A program made the position numbers and the translations under genes. From Diabrotica undecimpunctata (taxonomy: Eukaryota > Arthropoda > Insecta > Coleoptera > Chrysomelidae), in contig NC_092811.1 of NCBI RefSeq assembly GCF_040954645.1, forward strand, positions 119,857,343 to 119,921,342: a DNA stretch of 64,000 bases. Direction: 5' to 3'. How positions within the stretch are numbered: position 1 is the stretch's first letter; every line of letters starts with the position of its first letter. A model generated the notes under the pieces. It was not told where the DNA came from and did not search any database. It was given only the letters and a program-made list of their open reading frames with translations. This document shows positions 21,571-32,815 of this stretch, one piece after another.

Positions 21571-22670
21571 CTTCTTCTTAAAGTGCCCTCTCCTCAATGG
21601 AGGTTGGCTACTACAATTTTAAACTCTTCTCTATCTTCAGCTGTTCTTATTAGCTGTTCAAAATTTAGCCCTGTTCATTGTCGGATGTTTCTGAGCCACG
21701 ATAGTCTTTTCCTTCCTAGGCCACTCTTTCCCTCGATTTTTCCTTTCACTATAAGTTGGGCATATTGGTACTTATTATTTCTCAGTATGTGGCCTAGGTA
21801 TGATGTTTTTCTAACTTTTACTGTGTTAAAAAGTTCTCTTTCCTTGCCTATTCTATGCAGCACTTCTTCGTTTGAGGTATGCGATGTCCATGAAATTTTG
21901 AGTATTCTCCAGTAGATCCACATTTCAAAGGCCTCCAATTTATTTACGGTTGATATTTTAAGGGTCCACGTTTCAACTGCATATAGAAGAGTCGACCAGA
22001 CGTAGCATTTTATAAACGTAGTCGAATTTCGAGTTTTATTCGAGAATCACAAAGCAGTTTTTTTATTTTTTCGAAAGATTTTCTGGCCTGTTCTATTCTC
22101 GATCTTATTTCTAGATCAGGATTTAGGCTGCTATCGATCCAACATCCCAGGTACTTAAATCTGGTGACCTATTCTAAAATGTGCCCATTTATTGTGCAAG
22201 GTTGAGGTACGTTTTGGTTTTTTCGGATTGACATCACTTTGGTTTTTTTAATGTTTATTTTCATACCAAATTGCTTACAGGTCGAGTTGGTCTTGTCGAT
22301 GAGTCGTTGTAGACCTAAGTCGGAATCCGCAATTAACACTGTATCATCGGCGTATCTGATACTGTTGATATTTACGCCATTCACATTGACTCCATTCTTG
22401 GAATCCTCCAATGCTTCTTTAAATAGAGACTCGGAGTAAAGATTAAACAGCAGAGGCGACAGAACACATCCTTGTCTAACTCTCCTCCCAATTTCTACTT
22501 CTGCGGATGTGGAACCTTCGATCCTAACTCTGGCGTTTTGGTTCCAGTACAAGTTTTTTAAGAATTTGATGTCTTTTCCATCTAAACCGACTTCTTGCAA
22601 ACGTTCTAATAGTAGGTCGTGTCTTACTCTATCAAATGCTTTTTCGAAGTCTATAAAGCATATAAATATA
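21571..22670 (-). mobile_element. LINE B (RTE-like), 5'-truncated, with 11-bp TSD
   Basis: 1.1-kb minus-strand LINE bounded by TAATTTAACGT. 3' end (minus strand) GGCACTTTAAGAAGAAG abuts the TSD, the same terminus as LINE A. Confidence 0.9.
21571..22670 (-). pseudogene. LINE B reverse transcriptase, C-terminal half
   Basis: CFIDFEKAFDRVRHDLL, VRQGCVLSPLLFNLYSES, SIRYADDTVLIADSDLGL (active site YADD near 22340), then after a stop FKYLGCWIDSSLNPD, LLYAVETWTLK, LEAFEMWIYWRILKISW (21938-21675) and VVANLH then stop. The start at 22693 found by translation lies in flanking DNA; the LINE begins at 22670 inside the palm domain. One stop near 22165 and one near 21678 break the frame. Confidence 0.85.
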
Positions 22671-22681
22671 TAATTTAACGT
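22671..22681. repeat. TSD of LINE B, right copy
   Basis: TAATTTAACGT, identical to 21560-21570. Confidence 0.85.
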
Positions 22682-23562
22682 AGTCCATTGCAATGTTACA
22701 TTTTTTGTGCCTTAGCGTGCATTTCTAGCGTACATTTCTTAGAGGACGCAATCTTGGTTTTTTAATGTGTTGGGAGGGTAAGTATAAGCTTAACTTCAAG
22801 TTTGTGGAGTCGCCACACTTGTCCTTCGACCACCATCTTGGGAAAAGAGGGAAATTTTTGCGCTGTATCTCGCAAAAGAGTAATCCTTCAAAAAATTTTA
22901 TATCACATTATTAGTGCAGTCATTGAAGCGAAAAATACGGTCTTACCTCCGAAATTTTTTACTGTGAACCGATTTGCATGAAATTTTGGAATTAGGATCA
23001 TCTTACCCTTAACTTCAAAAGTGAAAATGATCTGAACTCAGCCTATTATTTTTAAGGGGTGTCAACAACCCCTTAATGGAAAAATTGACATTGAGCCATT
23101 TTATCGCTAGAAAACATGTTTAATAGTAAGTGGTGAAATTATAAAGTGTTTTCTAACACAATTACCTCATATTAAAATCATTTTTAACCCCTTGAAAATC
23201 TTATAACCCTTGCAAACAACACCTAAATTGAAAAAATCACAAAAAAATACTTTGGTATGACATAAAAAAATGTAAGTATGGAGTAAGTAATATTTTATAT
23301 TCTCTATAATAATTATCAAATTTTTAACACCCTTTCAACCCTTGAAAACTACCCCTTGATAAAAAGTTGTTAAAACATTTTTTTTATAAAATGAAAAGGA
23401 TATATTATGATATAGACAAATACAAACGTTTAGACAAATACGGCGCCACATTTGTATTTGTTTTATTTTTTATAATTTAAAATTTTTTATATAAGTAGTG
23501 CAAAAAGGTACAATTTTAGACGATTTTTTATTATAACATCGAACACATTATATGGAATACCA
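22682..23562. other. Unclassified repeat-like DNA
   Basis: Contains phrases such as TTTGCATGAAATTTTGGAATTAGG and runs of CCCCTTAA/CCCTTGAAAA that look like non-coding parts of DNA transposons. No gene. It leads directly into the THAP exon. Confidence 0.4.
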
Positions 23563-23709
23563 ATGGAAAAACGAAGAAATGAACAAAGAAGATGTTGTGT
23601 TCTAGATTGCATCGATACTACTAGCAAGCATTACCGTTTTCCAAGTCCACGAAATTATATGAATATGTTTGATAAATGGGTGAATGCTGTTAAGAGCCCT
23701 AAATTGTAA
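23563..23709 (+). pseudogene. THAP zinc-finger, N-terminal exon
   Basis: From the ATG at 23563: RCCVLDCIDTTSKHYRFPSP, then MFDKWVNAVKSPKL and stop (23707-23709). This is the first half of a THAP finger (C-x4-C, HYRFP, W). The stop falls in TTGTAAAT, which could be a splice donor after KL, so the open frame may be exon 1 rather than a truncated gene. I cannot identify the next exon. THAP domains occur in transposases and in host regulators. Confidence 0.5.
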
Positions 23710-24293
23710 ATTTATGCGACTAAAATTGTAGTAAAATGCCTTTAGTAGAATTAGGCTTTTATTCAGATAAATCTTGACATAACAATGACAAAACAATTAT
23801 TTAAATACTGACCAGTTGTTGTCACAACATTAAGAAAACTAAATTATACTACACTTGGCTTGTATTATTAATATTTCTTGTAACACATATAACATTTCTT
23901 GTAACATTTTTATAAATAAAGGTTTTATTCTATATTTTATTCTTTAATTTTTTTTAACCACTTAGACATTTTAATGTAATGGAAAATAAATATAGTCTCA
24001 ACTTAACAAGAAAACCCAAAAAGTATACGAAAAATATTTATTATCGTATATGATAAGGATTTTTCTTGTTATTTTAGGATTATCTCGATTTTCCTTTACT
24101 TTAAAATGAGTTCACAATCCCAGGCAATATTATTAAACTTTTGAATTTAGCGCCATGTATATATAGTTACGCTCCCAGTCACTAGGTGATGCGCCAATCA
24201 TTGTTTTATTCGTTAACACGGAAGTTTCAATGCTAGGTGATAGTGTGCTATGTTGTAGTATTGTAAAGCTTTTTGCCGTTTGTGGATTGTACA
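23710..24293. other. Intergenic / Tc1 5' region
   Basis: AT-rich, no gene. About 24140-24293 is probably the 5' untranslated end of the Tc1-like element; I do not see its terminal repeat clearly. Confidence 0.4.
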
Positions 24294-24651
24294 ATGGGTC
24301 GAGGTAAAGTTATCGATGAGAAAATTTGTTCAATCGTTATTAGATTTTTTAATTCTGGAAAATCCAATTCGGAAATCGCGAATATGTTTTAATTGTCACG
24401 CTATAGTGTAAGAAATATAGTCAGAAATTACAAAACTACGGGTTTAGTCGTCACAAAACCTAGAAATGTACGAAACAGTAAAATAACCGAAGCAGATCGA
24501 AGGACATTAAAACGCATTATAGTGAAAAATCGACAAGTAAATTAGATGGAGTTAGGCGTTTTATGGAGTGACGTTATTGGAAGACACTACACACGTTTGT
24601 AGATCAACATGTCACCGAGAGGCCCACAAATTAGGATTAGGTACTTACAAA

Positions 24652-24711
24652 GTAAGTTTTATAGTTAAAAAATGAGTACGAATTGTTTTTAAAAATTTCA
24701 TTTTATTTTAG
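24652..24711 (+). other. Spliceosomal-type intron in the Tc1 transposase
   Basis: 60 nt with GTAAGT donor and TTATTTTAG acceptor. Removing it joins the family sequence in frame; leaving it adds a stop and unrelated residues. Size is typical for insects. Confidence 0.7.
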
Positions 24712-24859
24712 GCTAAGGAAAAGCCACTTTTAACATTACAACAAAAGAAAAATAGACTAAGATGGCCAAAAGAGCATAAAGATTGTACTCATGGAATGAT
24801 GAGTCCAGATTTGTGTGTGTGTTGGAGACAGTAAGAATCGCGTCAGAAAAGTCAAGCTT

Positions 24860-24867
24860 CCTGCATC
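24860..24867. repeat. 8-bp TSD of the hAT, left copy
   Basis: CCTGCATC, identical to 26822-26829. Confidence 0.9.
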
Positions 24868-25029
24868 CAGGGCCGCCGCTAAGGTATTGGCCGCCCGTGT
24901 GCAACTTAATATTTGCCGCCCCCCTTTTAACACTTTAGACATACATATTATTATTTAAAGAAATGTGCAGAAGATGCATAATATAACAATAATAATTTGT
25001 AAATAGATAAATACTTACTTGGACATTTA

Positions 25030-25172
25030 GACTAATCTCCATGATCCAACGTCCATATATTATTCTAATGTATATCCTAATATCCTAATTTAAACGTCCA
25101 TTATCCTAATTTAATAACCATGATCCAACGTCCAGAATATGTATATCCTAATATCCTAATTTAAACGTCCAT
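25030..25172 (+). repeat. Tandem duplication inside the hAT
   Basis: CATGATCCAACGTCCA and TATCCTAATATCCTAATTTA blocks occur twice in the same order, a ~75-bp unit. Confidence 0.7.
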
Positions 25173-25202
25173 TTAATTAAAATAAACCGTGAATAGAAAA
25201 AA

Positions 25203-26153
25203 CTACAAACGCACCTTTCGGGCTTTCGTCTCGGAAAACTTTTTGACAATATCTTTAATGTCCAATATCGCACACACTTCATGTTCTATAGATAACATTG
25301 CAGAAAGCAGAAACACATCTTACTACAATTGTTATTTTTTATACGTGGGCCCCAATGTTTTTTCTCCATTTCATATAATTTTTGATGAGCAGAGTCAACT
25401 GTTAATCTTTTTTTTAATGTTGTAGATAGTTTAAACAGTTTCTGAGAATATTTTATACGAGCTGCACCGGATTCATGTCTTTTTAAAATAATAGCTAAAT
25501 GTTACCAGTCACTTACCCCATTAATTCCACTAAGTAATTATCGGCTGCTTTCATCACAACAAAACAGTTTACAAGGTGCACAAAAAACACTAGGTATTTA
25601 GTGATAATGAGTAAAGTAACCACGGGCGATGAATTTGGTCTTGATAATAATAAGTTTCTGAAAATTTCCTATTATTTGTATCTCTGGGGAAGTTAATTTT
25701 TGTAATTTGCTAAGGAAAATTTTCAACAACAAATTGAACTTCACTTGGATTCATATTTGCAGGCCAGTTTCCGGGATCATCTGAAACCAAGTATATGCTG
25801 GAGCTTCCTACACTGCAATCCAGATTAACTGGAACATTAATTGTTCTGTCTTGGTTGGTGGTTTCAGGTTCAGGCGTTTCAGCATCAGCACTCGCACTAT
25901 CGCTATTATTGTCATCAAATCATCCGTCTCTATCCGCAGGAATATTCAATTGTTTGGTACTTTTTTCTATGGTTTGGACTTCGCTTGAAGTTGAAGGTCC
26001 TAAATTTATATCCGAGTCTTCTATATTTTCATGTATGTTTTTCATCAAAAATGATTCCAGTGCACCGCTAAGTTTTTTTTTCTCCTCAGTTTTTGCCTCT
26101 TTTATTTTTCTATATTAAAAACCTGATAGTCGTTTTCTTTTTCTTTCGGTCAT
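25203..26153 (-). pseudogene. hAT transposase, N- and C-terminal ends fused
   Basis: ATG at 26153 (MTERKRKRLSGF, stop, YRKIKEAKTEEKKKL). N-terminal part with PSEVQFVVENFP, FPRDTNNRKFSETYYYQ and HRPWLLYSLS resembles the TTF-type zinc-finger region of the ZMYM6-like hAT group. Then a jump to TVDSAHQKLYEMEKKHWGP and finally to LSIEHEVCAILDIKDIV and KARKVRL stop (25203-25205), the usual C-terminal end of that group. The catalytic domain and dimerisation core are missing, and there are several stops. Confidence 0.7.
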
Positions 26154-26821
26154 TTAGAAATTATCACTTGAGAACGAAGCCGGGCGAATTTAACAAAATA
26201 AATCCAAAAACACTGCAATAAAATTGCTCTGATCTCGACGTTACTTCGAAATACAGTACCTACTGTGCATAAGAAACGGGTACACTACTATATGTTACAA
26301 ACAAAATCGTTTATCAAAAGCGTGTCTAAATTCATCGAATTCTCAACTAAGACTGAACATAAGACATAATAACCCATCTATAAACATAACCATAGGAACA
26401 ATATTATAACAGAAACTTTAAAACCACTTGCCTAAATTCTTGTAAAGTATCTACTTGTGAAATCTCAAATAACTGAAGTCCGAAAGCCGCCAGCCGCTTT
26501 GAATTAAAAAGTATTCCCGAAACTGCTTTATGACTGTACCTGCAAAAGGGCGGCAGTTCAGACAATAAATAAGATTTTCTGACATTTTTTTTAGATTAGG
26601 ATGAAAAAAAGAAGTGTACATGATAAATGAAACGCATTTAAGTATTATCACGTACTGAATAATTATTATTGTTTGGAATATTAGAGTTCACAGAATTATC
26701 TGAATCATTACTATTTAATTATTTGATTTTATTTTCGTTTTAAAAAAGTATTATCATCAGTGGACTGCTTTTGGCTGCCCGTGTGCGATGCACACTTGGC
26801 ACACATGGTAGCGGCGGCCTG

Positions 26822-26829
26822 CCTGCATC
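26822..26829. repeat. 8-bp TSD of the hAT, right copy
   Basis: CCTGCATC. Confidence 0.9.
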
Positions 26830-27248
26830 TGTCATGATCTGGAGCAGCATGTCTTCTAGAGGTGTGGGAAAGTTACATTTGATCGATGAGGTTGTTAACA
26901 CGGACAAATATTTGAATATTTTAGAAGAATCTCTTTTACCGATTATGAAACACCGTTTAACATCAGCAGGTGTCATAGCTCAAAAAATACTTTAAAATGT
27001 ATTGAAAACCTTGGCATACCACTTCTGGAATGGGTTTCTAACAGTCCCGACTTGTCTCCGATAGAAACTTTGTGGCGCAAAATGAAAAAAGCTTTGAGAA
27101 AACATCCTGCCAGGACGTCAACGAATTGAATAAAAAATTGCAAGAAATATGGCATTCGTTTACATTAGAATTTTGTCAGAACTTGGTACAAACTATGCCT
27201 CGAAGAATTGTGGATTTCATTAAAAATAAAGGGGATGTAACTCAGTAG

Positions 27249-28201
27249 TAAACTTTCAAATTTTTTCTTGTTAAGCATATTCTATGCTTTTTCTTAAATT
27301 TATTATTATTCTGTTTAATCAATAGTGTTAATTACGTTATAAAATATTTTCTGTAATTAGGAAATGCAGAAATGTTATTCGATGCATTAAAACTTCTAAA
27401 ATTTATGCTGCGCTTTTATTTTTGTTCTCTAAAATTTAATTTTTTTATCAATCTAACGTTGGGCCAACTAAAATGGGAAGGGACTCGTATATTTCACGCT
27501 GGAAAAGTTTGGGAATGATCGTCAACTTTCGTTAAAAGACGGAACAAGAAGAAGAAGAATATAAGAATTCCAAAACACTTTTTCCATTAAATCTGCTGTC
27601 AAAACAGCTTTACATACCATTCATACCATCGTACATACCATTATGTACCTAAATCGTACCAATCGTCTTAAACGACAAATCTGTAACAGATCTCCCATAT
27701 TATACCGAAGGTTAAATGTAATAGAAAATTGTTATGATTATTACTCACCACCACAATTATCTTAACAATACAATTTTCTATTTCCTTATCCGTAGTTGAA
27801 GCAACAAATTAACATATTATTTTTTTTTTGCAGGTGAGTTTAAAGTTCATTATCAACTTGACACGGGAGTCTCGAGTGTCTTGCGTGAGTATAAATGTAG
27901 ATTAGTATCGCGTACGTAAAAATATAAATGAGAACTATAAATATATAATGATGATACAATATTCTTTTTGTTAACGATAAAAGTAATTGAAAAACAGAGG
28001 AGTATCAGAAATATTTTAGTCTAGATGAATTTGTTAGTCTTAAAAGTCCCATACGGTTCATAAATTTGATTCATAGATGATAAAACCTTATCGGGGGCAT
28101 AGTTTGACCACCAAAACTGGTGCAAATGAATTAACGACAAATTAGTGTGTTGCTTTTAAACACGTATAGTGCTAATTTAGGTCACATAACCCTTTAACCA
28201 T
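27249..28201. other. Intergenic with a possible LINE tail
   Basis: No gene. Around 27475-27560 the sequence ATCGTCAACTTTCGTTAAAAGACGG followed by AACAAGAAGAAGAAG resembles an RTE-like LINE 3' end. A short CATACCATTCATACCATCGTACATACCATT repeat lies at 27610-27650. Confidence 0.4.
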
Positions 28202-28205
28202 TTAA
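28202..28205. repeat. TTAA target next to piggyBac end
   Basis: TTAA followed by CCCTTCGTGGACAG, the form of a piggyBac-family terminal repeat. Confidence 0.55.
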
Positions 28206-28924
28206 CCCTTCGTGGACAGATTTAGTTATTGTGAAATTTTTTCGGTTTGGTTTTGAATAACTAATGCAAATAAAGATAACAAATTATATTTTGAGTGAAA
28301 CTTTTATTTTTGTTTATTATAAACCAAAAAAAAGGTGGTGCTTATACGGGACCACTAGGGAATGACAAAAATAGATTACAATAGAAAAAAAAAAGTTACT
28401 TTTGATGAAATTTAAAAAAACAATTCGACTTTTCTGTTAAGCAACGACCTACTTCACATGTCTAGCAATGCAATCTAGTTTTATGGGGTTCTGCTCTCGT
28501 GCTGCAATTTGCACATCGAACCATTGTGCCATAGACTGGCCTATGTGCAGTCTTATCAAACAATTTTTCACACGGAACTACAGGTTTGTATCTATTAGGA
28601 ATGGCTTCAATACCCTTTATTCCTCTCTGTGGTAGTTCTGGATTAGCCCCAATTAAACCAGTAGCTACAGCAAATCTAAATTCTTTCATATTCCAAGCTT
28701 TACCTTTATTGAATCGATGTTTGAGTAATACAAAAGCGTTGACAACAGCTAAATCTAAGAAATGCCAAAATAATCTGTGCCACCATTTTAGATTTTCTGT
28801 CGACTCTATAGCTTGCAACATGTTGATCAGATTTATCGACAAAATTCATATATTTGTTATAATCCCTGACTAAATGAGTGCATGTAATATCCACAGACGT
28901 CCCGACTTTTTTCTTCCTTTTCAC
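28206..28924 (-). mobile_element. piggyBac-like element, 3' remnant
   Basis: Minus-strand fragment covering the last third of the transposase and the 3' terminal repeat at 28206. The 5' part ends abruptly at about 28924. Confidence 0.7.
28400..28924 (-). pseudogene. piggyBac transposase, C-terminal third
   Basis: MKRKKKVGTSVDITCTHLVR, DYNKYMNFVDKSDQ, YRVDRKSK (28924-28815), then after a frameshift WWHRLFWHFLDLAVVNAFVL and WNMKEFRFAVATGLIG. The C-terminal Cys-rich finger reads MVRCANCSTRAEPHKTR-LHC, an in-frame TAG, TCEVGRCLTEKSNCF. The N-terminal region and two catalytic Asp are absent. Frameshift near 28810 plus the stop make it a pseudogene. Confidence 0.85.
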
Positions 28925-30834
28925 TGTACCGGGTGGTCCAATAAGCTGATCTCTCGGCTATATATCAGAAACTATTCATGTTATAACTTTAGGAGAAAAA
29001 ATTCCTTAGTAAAAGTGACCAACAGAAATCGCTGGAAATAACTTTCAAGTTTCTGGGTTAACCGCTAGGGGGCGTAACCTGTGAATAAAACCAGTTTTTT
29101 GGGAAATATGCCCAATTATACCAAGTGTTAAATAAGTAAACTAGAAAGTGGCCTAAATTCCGCACAAAGTTGATCAAGTACTTTTTTTTATTTTTTCAAA
29201 TAAAGGGTGGGGGAGAGTGGGAAAGTATTTGTGGATAAATACCTATATAATCTTTTATTGGTTTTTTTTATTTAAAAGTACAAACGATTCTTATTCTGAT
29301 TTTTTTCTTCTTTCTTGTCTTATTAATATAAGCTTTGTTCATACAATTTGTACAATTTTCAGTGACAGTAAAGCATATTACTTATTTACTTACTTATTTA
29401 TTTGTATTGCTATTAAGGCTAAAAAATAACCAAAAAATTAGTTTTAGAGCATTATAATAAATATACTCTAGAGATGGGATTGCAATAAATCTTAATTCCT
29501 ATGGTCAACAAAACAATGTCGTTATCTTTATACAGGATATTTACTTCATAGCGATTTCTAAATAAAAATGGTTCTAATTCGTTAAATACTCTGTATAGAA
29601 ATATCACACCCCATATTTTAAGAACATTGATTATAAAAGGAATCTAAATACGAGAAATTATACAGGGTGTCCTATTTAAAAAATGTATTCTTGATCTACC
29701 ACGTAGTTATTAATCACCCTGTAGAATCCTACATATTATCTGAGCCTAGTATTTACACCTATTATTTTTTTTATATCGACTTAAGTGTCTCCAGCTCTAT
29801 TCATTAATGCCCCGGTCACGGCATTTCTAGTTTTACAAATAAAACGGCAAACAGTGATAATTGAAAATCCTAAGTAAAGAACCTTTGCACCTTAAACAGA
29901 CTGTATAATTACTCGGCAGTTTCTAAGATTATAGAATCAGGTCATGTTGAAATTATTTTTCTTTAGAAATTAGCAAGTGGTGGAAAATCTGCATTTGCTG
30001 TAAGACTCACGTTTGTGTAACTAACAATCCTACTAGACGAGGTTATGGCTGGAAAACTTGAAAATCTTTTATTAATTCAAAGATTTTCCTGTATCTATGC
30101 AAAGAATAATTGCCAAGTTCTAGGAAGTATTTTACATTAACGTCAAAACGACTTGGCTTAATAGCGATATTATTTTAATACGAAAGATCTCTTTTTATTT
30201 GTATTTTAGTCTATTTTATTATAAAAGTACTACATACAGGGTGTGTTTTTAGTGCGCCATAGGTCGATAATTCCTTATTATCGAAATTACTTTAATCAAA
30301 ACTTTAATATCTCAACAAAAAATTATAATCAAATGAATATTTGACTGCAATCTGAACGAATTTCATTGGCCATTGTTTCTTTGAAATTGAATTTATTCTG
30401 AAATTAACCTTACAAAAAAGCAGGAATTTTCATCATTCCTGTATTTAATTAATGAATCATAAAAATAATTCATAGAAATTTAAATTCTTTAAGAAAAAAT
30501 TCGATAAAATAAAATAGATAAATCGCACACAAAAACAACAAAAAATTATCTCTGGCACTTACATTCTGAAAAAGTCAATGGCCTCTGAAGGGAACATGTT
30601 TTAATCTCTAAAAATAGGTGGCCCTCTAGATGTAGCAAAACGATATGTTTGCCTCGTCTGCAAAAATATTGATAAAGGCCCCTTAACATTGACAAAAGAG
30701 GATTTTCCGTGAATGCTAGTAGCAGAAAAGTATTGCCAGTCTGACTGTATAAATAAACGAAAAAAGGATCTCTTACTGTCGTAATTAATTAAAAACTAAC
30801 AGTGAACGACTTACCACAAAATTGTAAGTTTCTC
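28925..30834. other. Repeat fragments, no gene
   Basis: Starts with an ACCGGGTGGTCCAATAAGCTG phrase typical of a transposon end. Two CAGGGTG boxes (29665 and 30238) and one CACCCTG box (29717) look like Tc1/mariner ends; 29665-29723 is nearly a complete tiny inverted pair. Open frames here are short and unrecognised. Confidence 0.45.
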
Positions 30835-32730
30835 TAACTAAACTACAAATATGCACGTCTGAATGATACAATGAAATAACTGGAAAAGCTGGGAAAAACT
30901 CAAAAATAACATAATTAACGCAACATCGGAATCACTTGGAGAGAGAAAAGTAACGAACACTAACATATCAAAAAAGAAAATACCATGGTTTAGAAAGGAA
31001 ATGAAGACAAAACGTGAAGAAAAGAAGAACGCCTTTTTACAATACAGAGAACATAACAAACCCAATAGGCATAGAACCACTATAAACGAATCAGAAATGA
31101 AACGAATGCATTAGTCAGAAAAATAAAAAGGGAACACTGACAGAGCTTCTCAAAACAGATGGAGCACAAAAAACATGGAGAATGATCAGAAGACAAAGAA
31201 AAGAGATGAACGAAATAATAAAAACGAAACACATTCAGAAGGAAATATGGGTAGACTACTTTCGATCCCTATTTGATAAAGGTGACGATAATGAACAAGC
31301 ATCACCAGAGGTGACGACAAATGAAGAAATAATTATTGAGAAGGAAGAGGTGAAGGAAGCATTAAGGAAATTAAAAAATAGAAAATCTCCAGGAGAGGAC
31401 AGAATACCGAATGAACAGTCTAAAGTACGGAGGACCAGATCTGACCAAACAACTATTAAAACTAATCCAAAAAATAATAGAACAAAACAGAATTCCTTAA
31501 GAATGGAGATCAAGCATCCTAATACCTCTCTTCAAAAAGGGAGACAAATCGGACGCGAAAAATTACAGAGGAATTAATTTATTAAACACAACACTAAAAT
31601 TAACAACCAAAGTGATAACAAATAAACTAAATGAAATTATAACACTAGCAGAAGAACAAGGTTTTAGGTCGGGAAGATCATGCACAGACGCTATATTTAT
31701 AATGAGGCAAGTGCAAGAGAAATCATTGGAATACAAGAAACCGGCATATCTATGTTTCGTAGACCTTAAGAAAGAATTTGACCGGGTCAAATTAAAAGAC
31801 GTTATCCACTTGCTGTACGTAAGACAGACACCTCTAGGAATAATCAAAACGATTAAAAATATTTACCAAAACAACACAATAAAAGTAAAAGTAGAAGAAG
31901 AACTAACTGATCCTATTGAAGCTGGCAATGGGATAAAACAGGGAGATTCCCAGAGTCCTCTATTTTTCAACCTGATTATGGATGAAATAATAAAAAAAGT
32001 AAGAACTAAAAAAGGATACCAAATTGGAGAAAAATAACTTAAAATAATCTGCTATGCAGAAGATACTCTCTCAAGGTTAAGATGATTTACAACGTATGCT
32101 GCACCAATTTAATATAAACACCAGAAAATTTAACATGTTAATTTCCGCAAAAAAGACAAAATGCATGGTTACAACAGCATGATGCAAAGCATAGATGTAA
32201 ATTGGAGCTGGAAGGTCAGATAATAGAACAAGTGATGGAGTTTAAATATCTAGGCATCACATTATTTAGCTACGGAAAGCTCGAAACTGAAGTGGAAGAT
32301 CAAGTGAATAGAGCAAACAGAGCCGCAGGTTGCCTGAATGAAACAATATGAAAAAATAAAAATATCGGGAAAGAAACGAAAGGCAGAATTTACAAAACAG
32401 TCATCAGACCAATAATGACATACGCGGCAGAAACAAGAGCTGAGACAGAGGACAAAAAGGATGTTAGAAACAGCAGGAATGAAAACACTTAAAAAAATTG
32501 ATGGTAAGACACTATGGAATAGAGCTAGAAGTACAGATATACGACGTAGATGCAAGGTCGAGAACATCAAGGACTGGGTAACAAATAGAAGAGTAGAATG
32601 GAACGATCATATAAGCCGAATGACAACAAATAGAGTAGTAAAGACGGCAAGAGACGGTTCCCTAATAGGAAGACGATCAGTACGAAGACCACGAAAACGA
32701 TGGAACGACAACTTATGGGGGGCACATTAA
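30835..32730 (+). pseudogene. LINE D reverse transcriptase
   Basis: Linker: INATSESLGERKV and KKKIPWFRKEMKTKREEKK (30900-31030), then EIWVDYFRSLF and VKEALRKLKNRKSPGEDRIP (31182 onward). RT: EEQGFRSGRSCTDAIFIMRQ, YLCFVDLKKEFDRV, GIKQGDSQSPLFFNLIMDEI (to 32036). The active site reads CYAEDT near 32050, with Glu for the first catalytic Asp. C-terminal part: MLETAGMKTLKKIDGKTLW, WVTNRRVEWNDHISRMTTNR, RRSVRRPRKRWNDNL (32461-32730). Frameshifts near 31430, 31600 and several stops after 32036. Inactive on both counts. Confidence 0.85.
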
Positions 32731-32815
32731 CGAACAGACAACAGAATCATGTCTATAAAAAAACAGACAGTCATGTCTATATAAAAAGAAGAACAAGAGG
32801 AAGAAGAAGAAGCAT
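30835..32815 (+). mobile_element. LINE D (second LINE family), 5'-truncated
   Basis: Plus-strand LINE fragment from the pre-RT linker to a 3' tail AAGAGGAAGAAGAAGAAG. Same family as LINE E (44225-47350). No clear TSD found. Confidence 0.8.

Larger units (their letters stand above)
24868..26821 (-). mobile_element. hAT transposon, internally deleted, inserted in the Tc1 gene
   Basis: 1,954 bp. Ends are CAGGGCCGCCGCTA and its near-inverse TAGCGGCGGCCTG, flanked by an exact 8-bp duplication, the hAT signature. Contains a minus-strand transposase missing its middle. Confidence 0.9.
24294..27248 (+). pseudogene. Tc1-like transposase with a 60-nt intron, split by a hAT
   Basis: Starts ATG 24294, MGRGKVIDEKICSIVIRFF, paired HTH domain to about 24560, with stops at NMF* and RQVN*. 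An intron, GTAAGT (24652) to TTTTAG (24711), interrupts LGTYK / AKEKPLLTLQQKKNRLRWPK. Then DESRFVCV (first Asp). The hAT splits the gene at 24867/26822. It resumes PASVMIWSSMSSRGVGKLHL, NTDKYLNILEESLLP; a deletion removes the second catalytic Asp region; then ENLGIPLLEWVSNSPDLSPI-E (third catalytic residue, DDE type) and ends RRIVDFIKNKGDVTQ, stop 27246-27248. Non-functional. Confidence 0.85.

Noticed and set aside
25795..26118. 107-codon open frame (+)
   Set aside because: It is the antisense of the hAT transposase N-terminal region, which reads as a known family on the minus strand.
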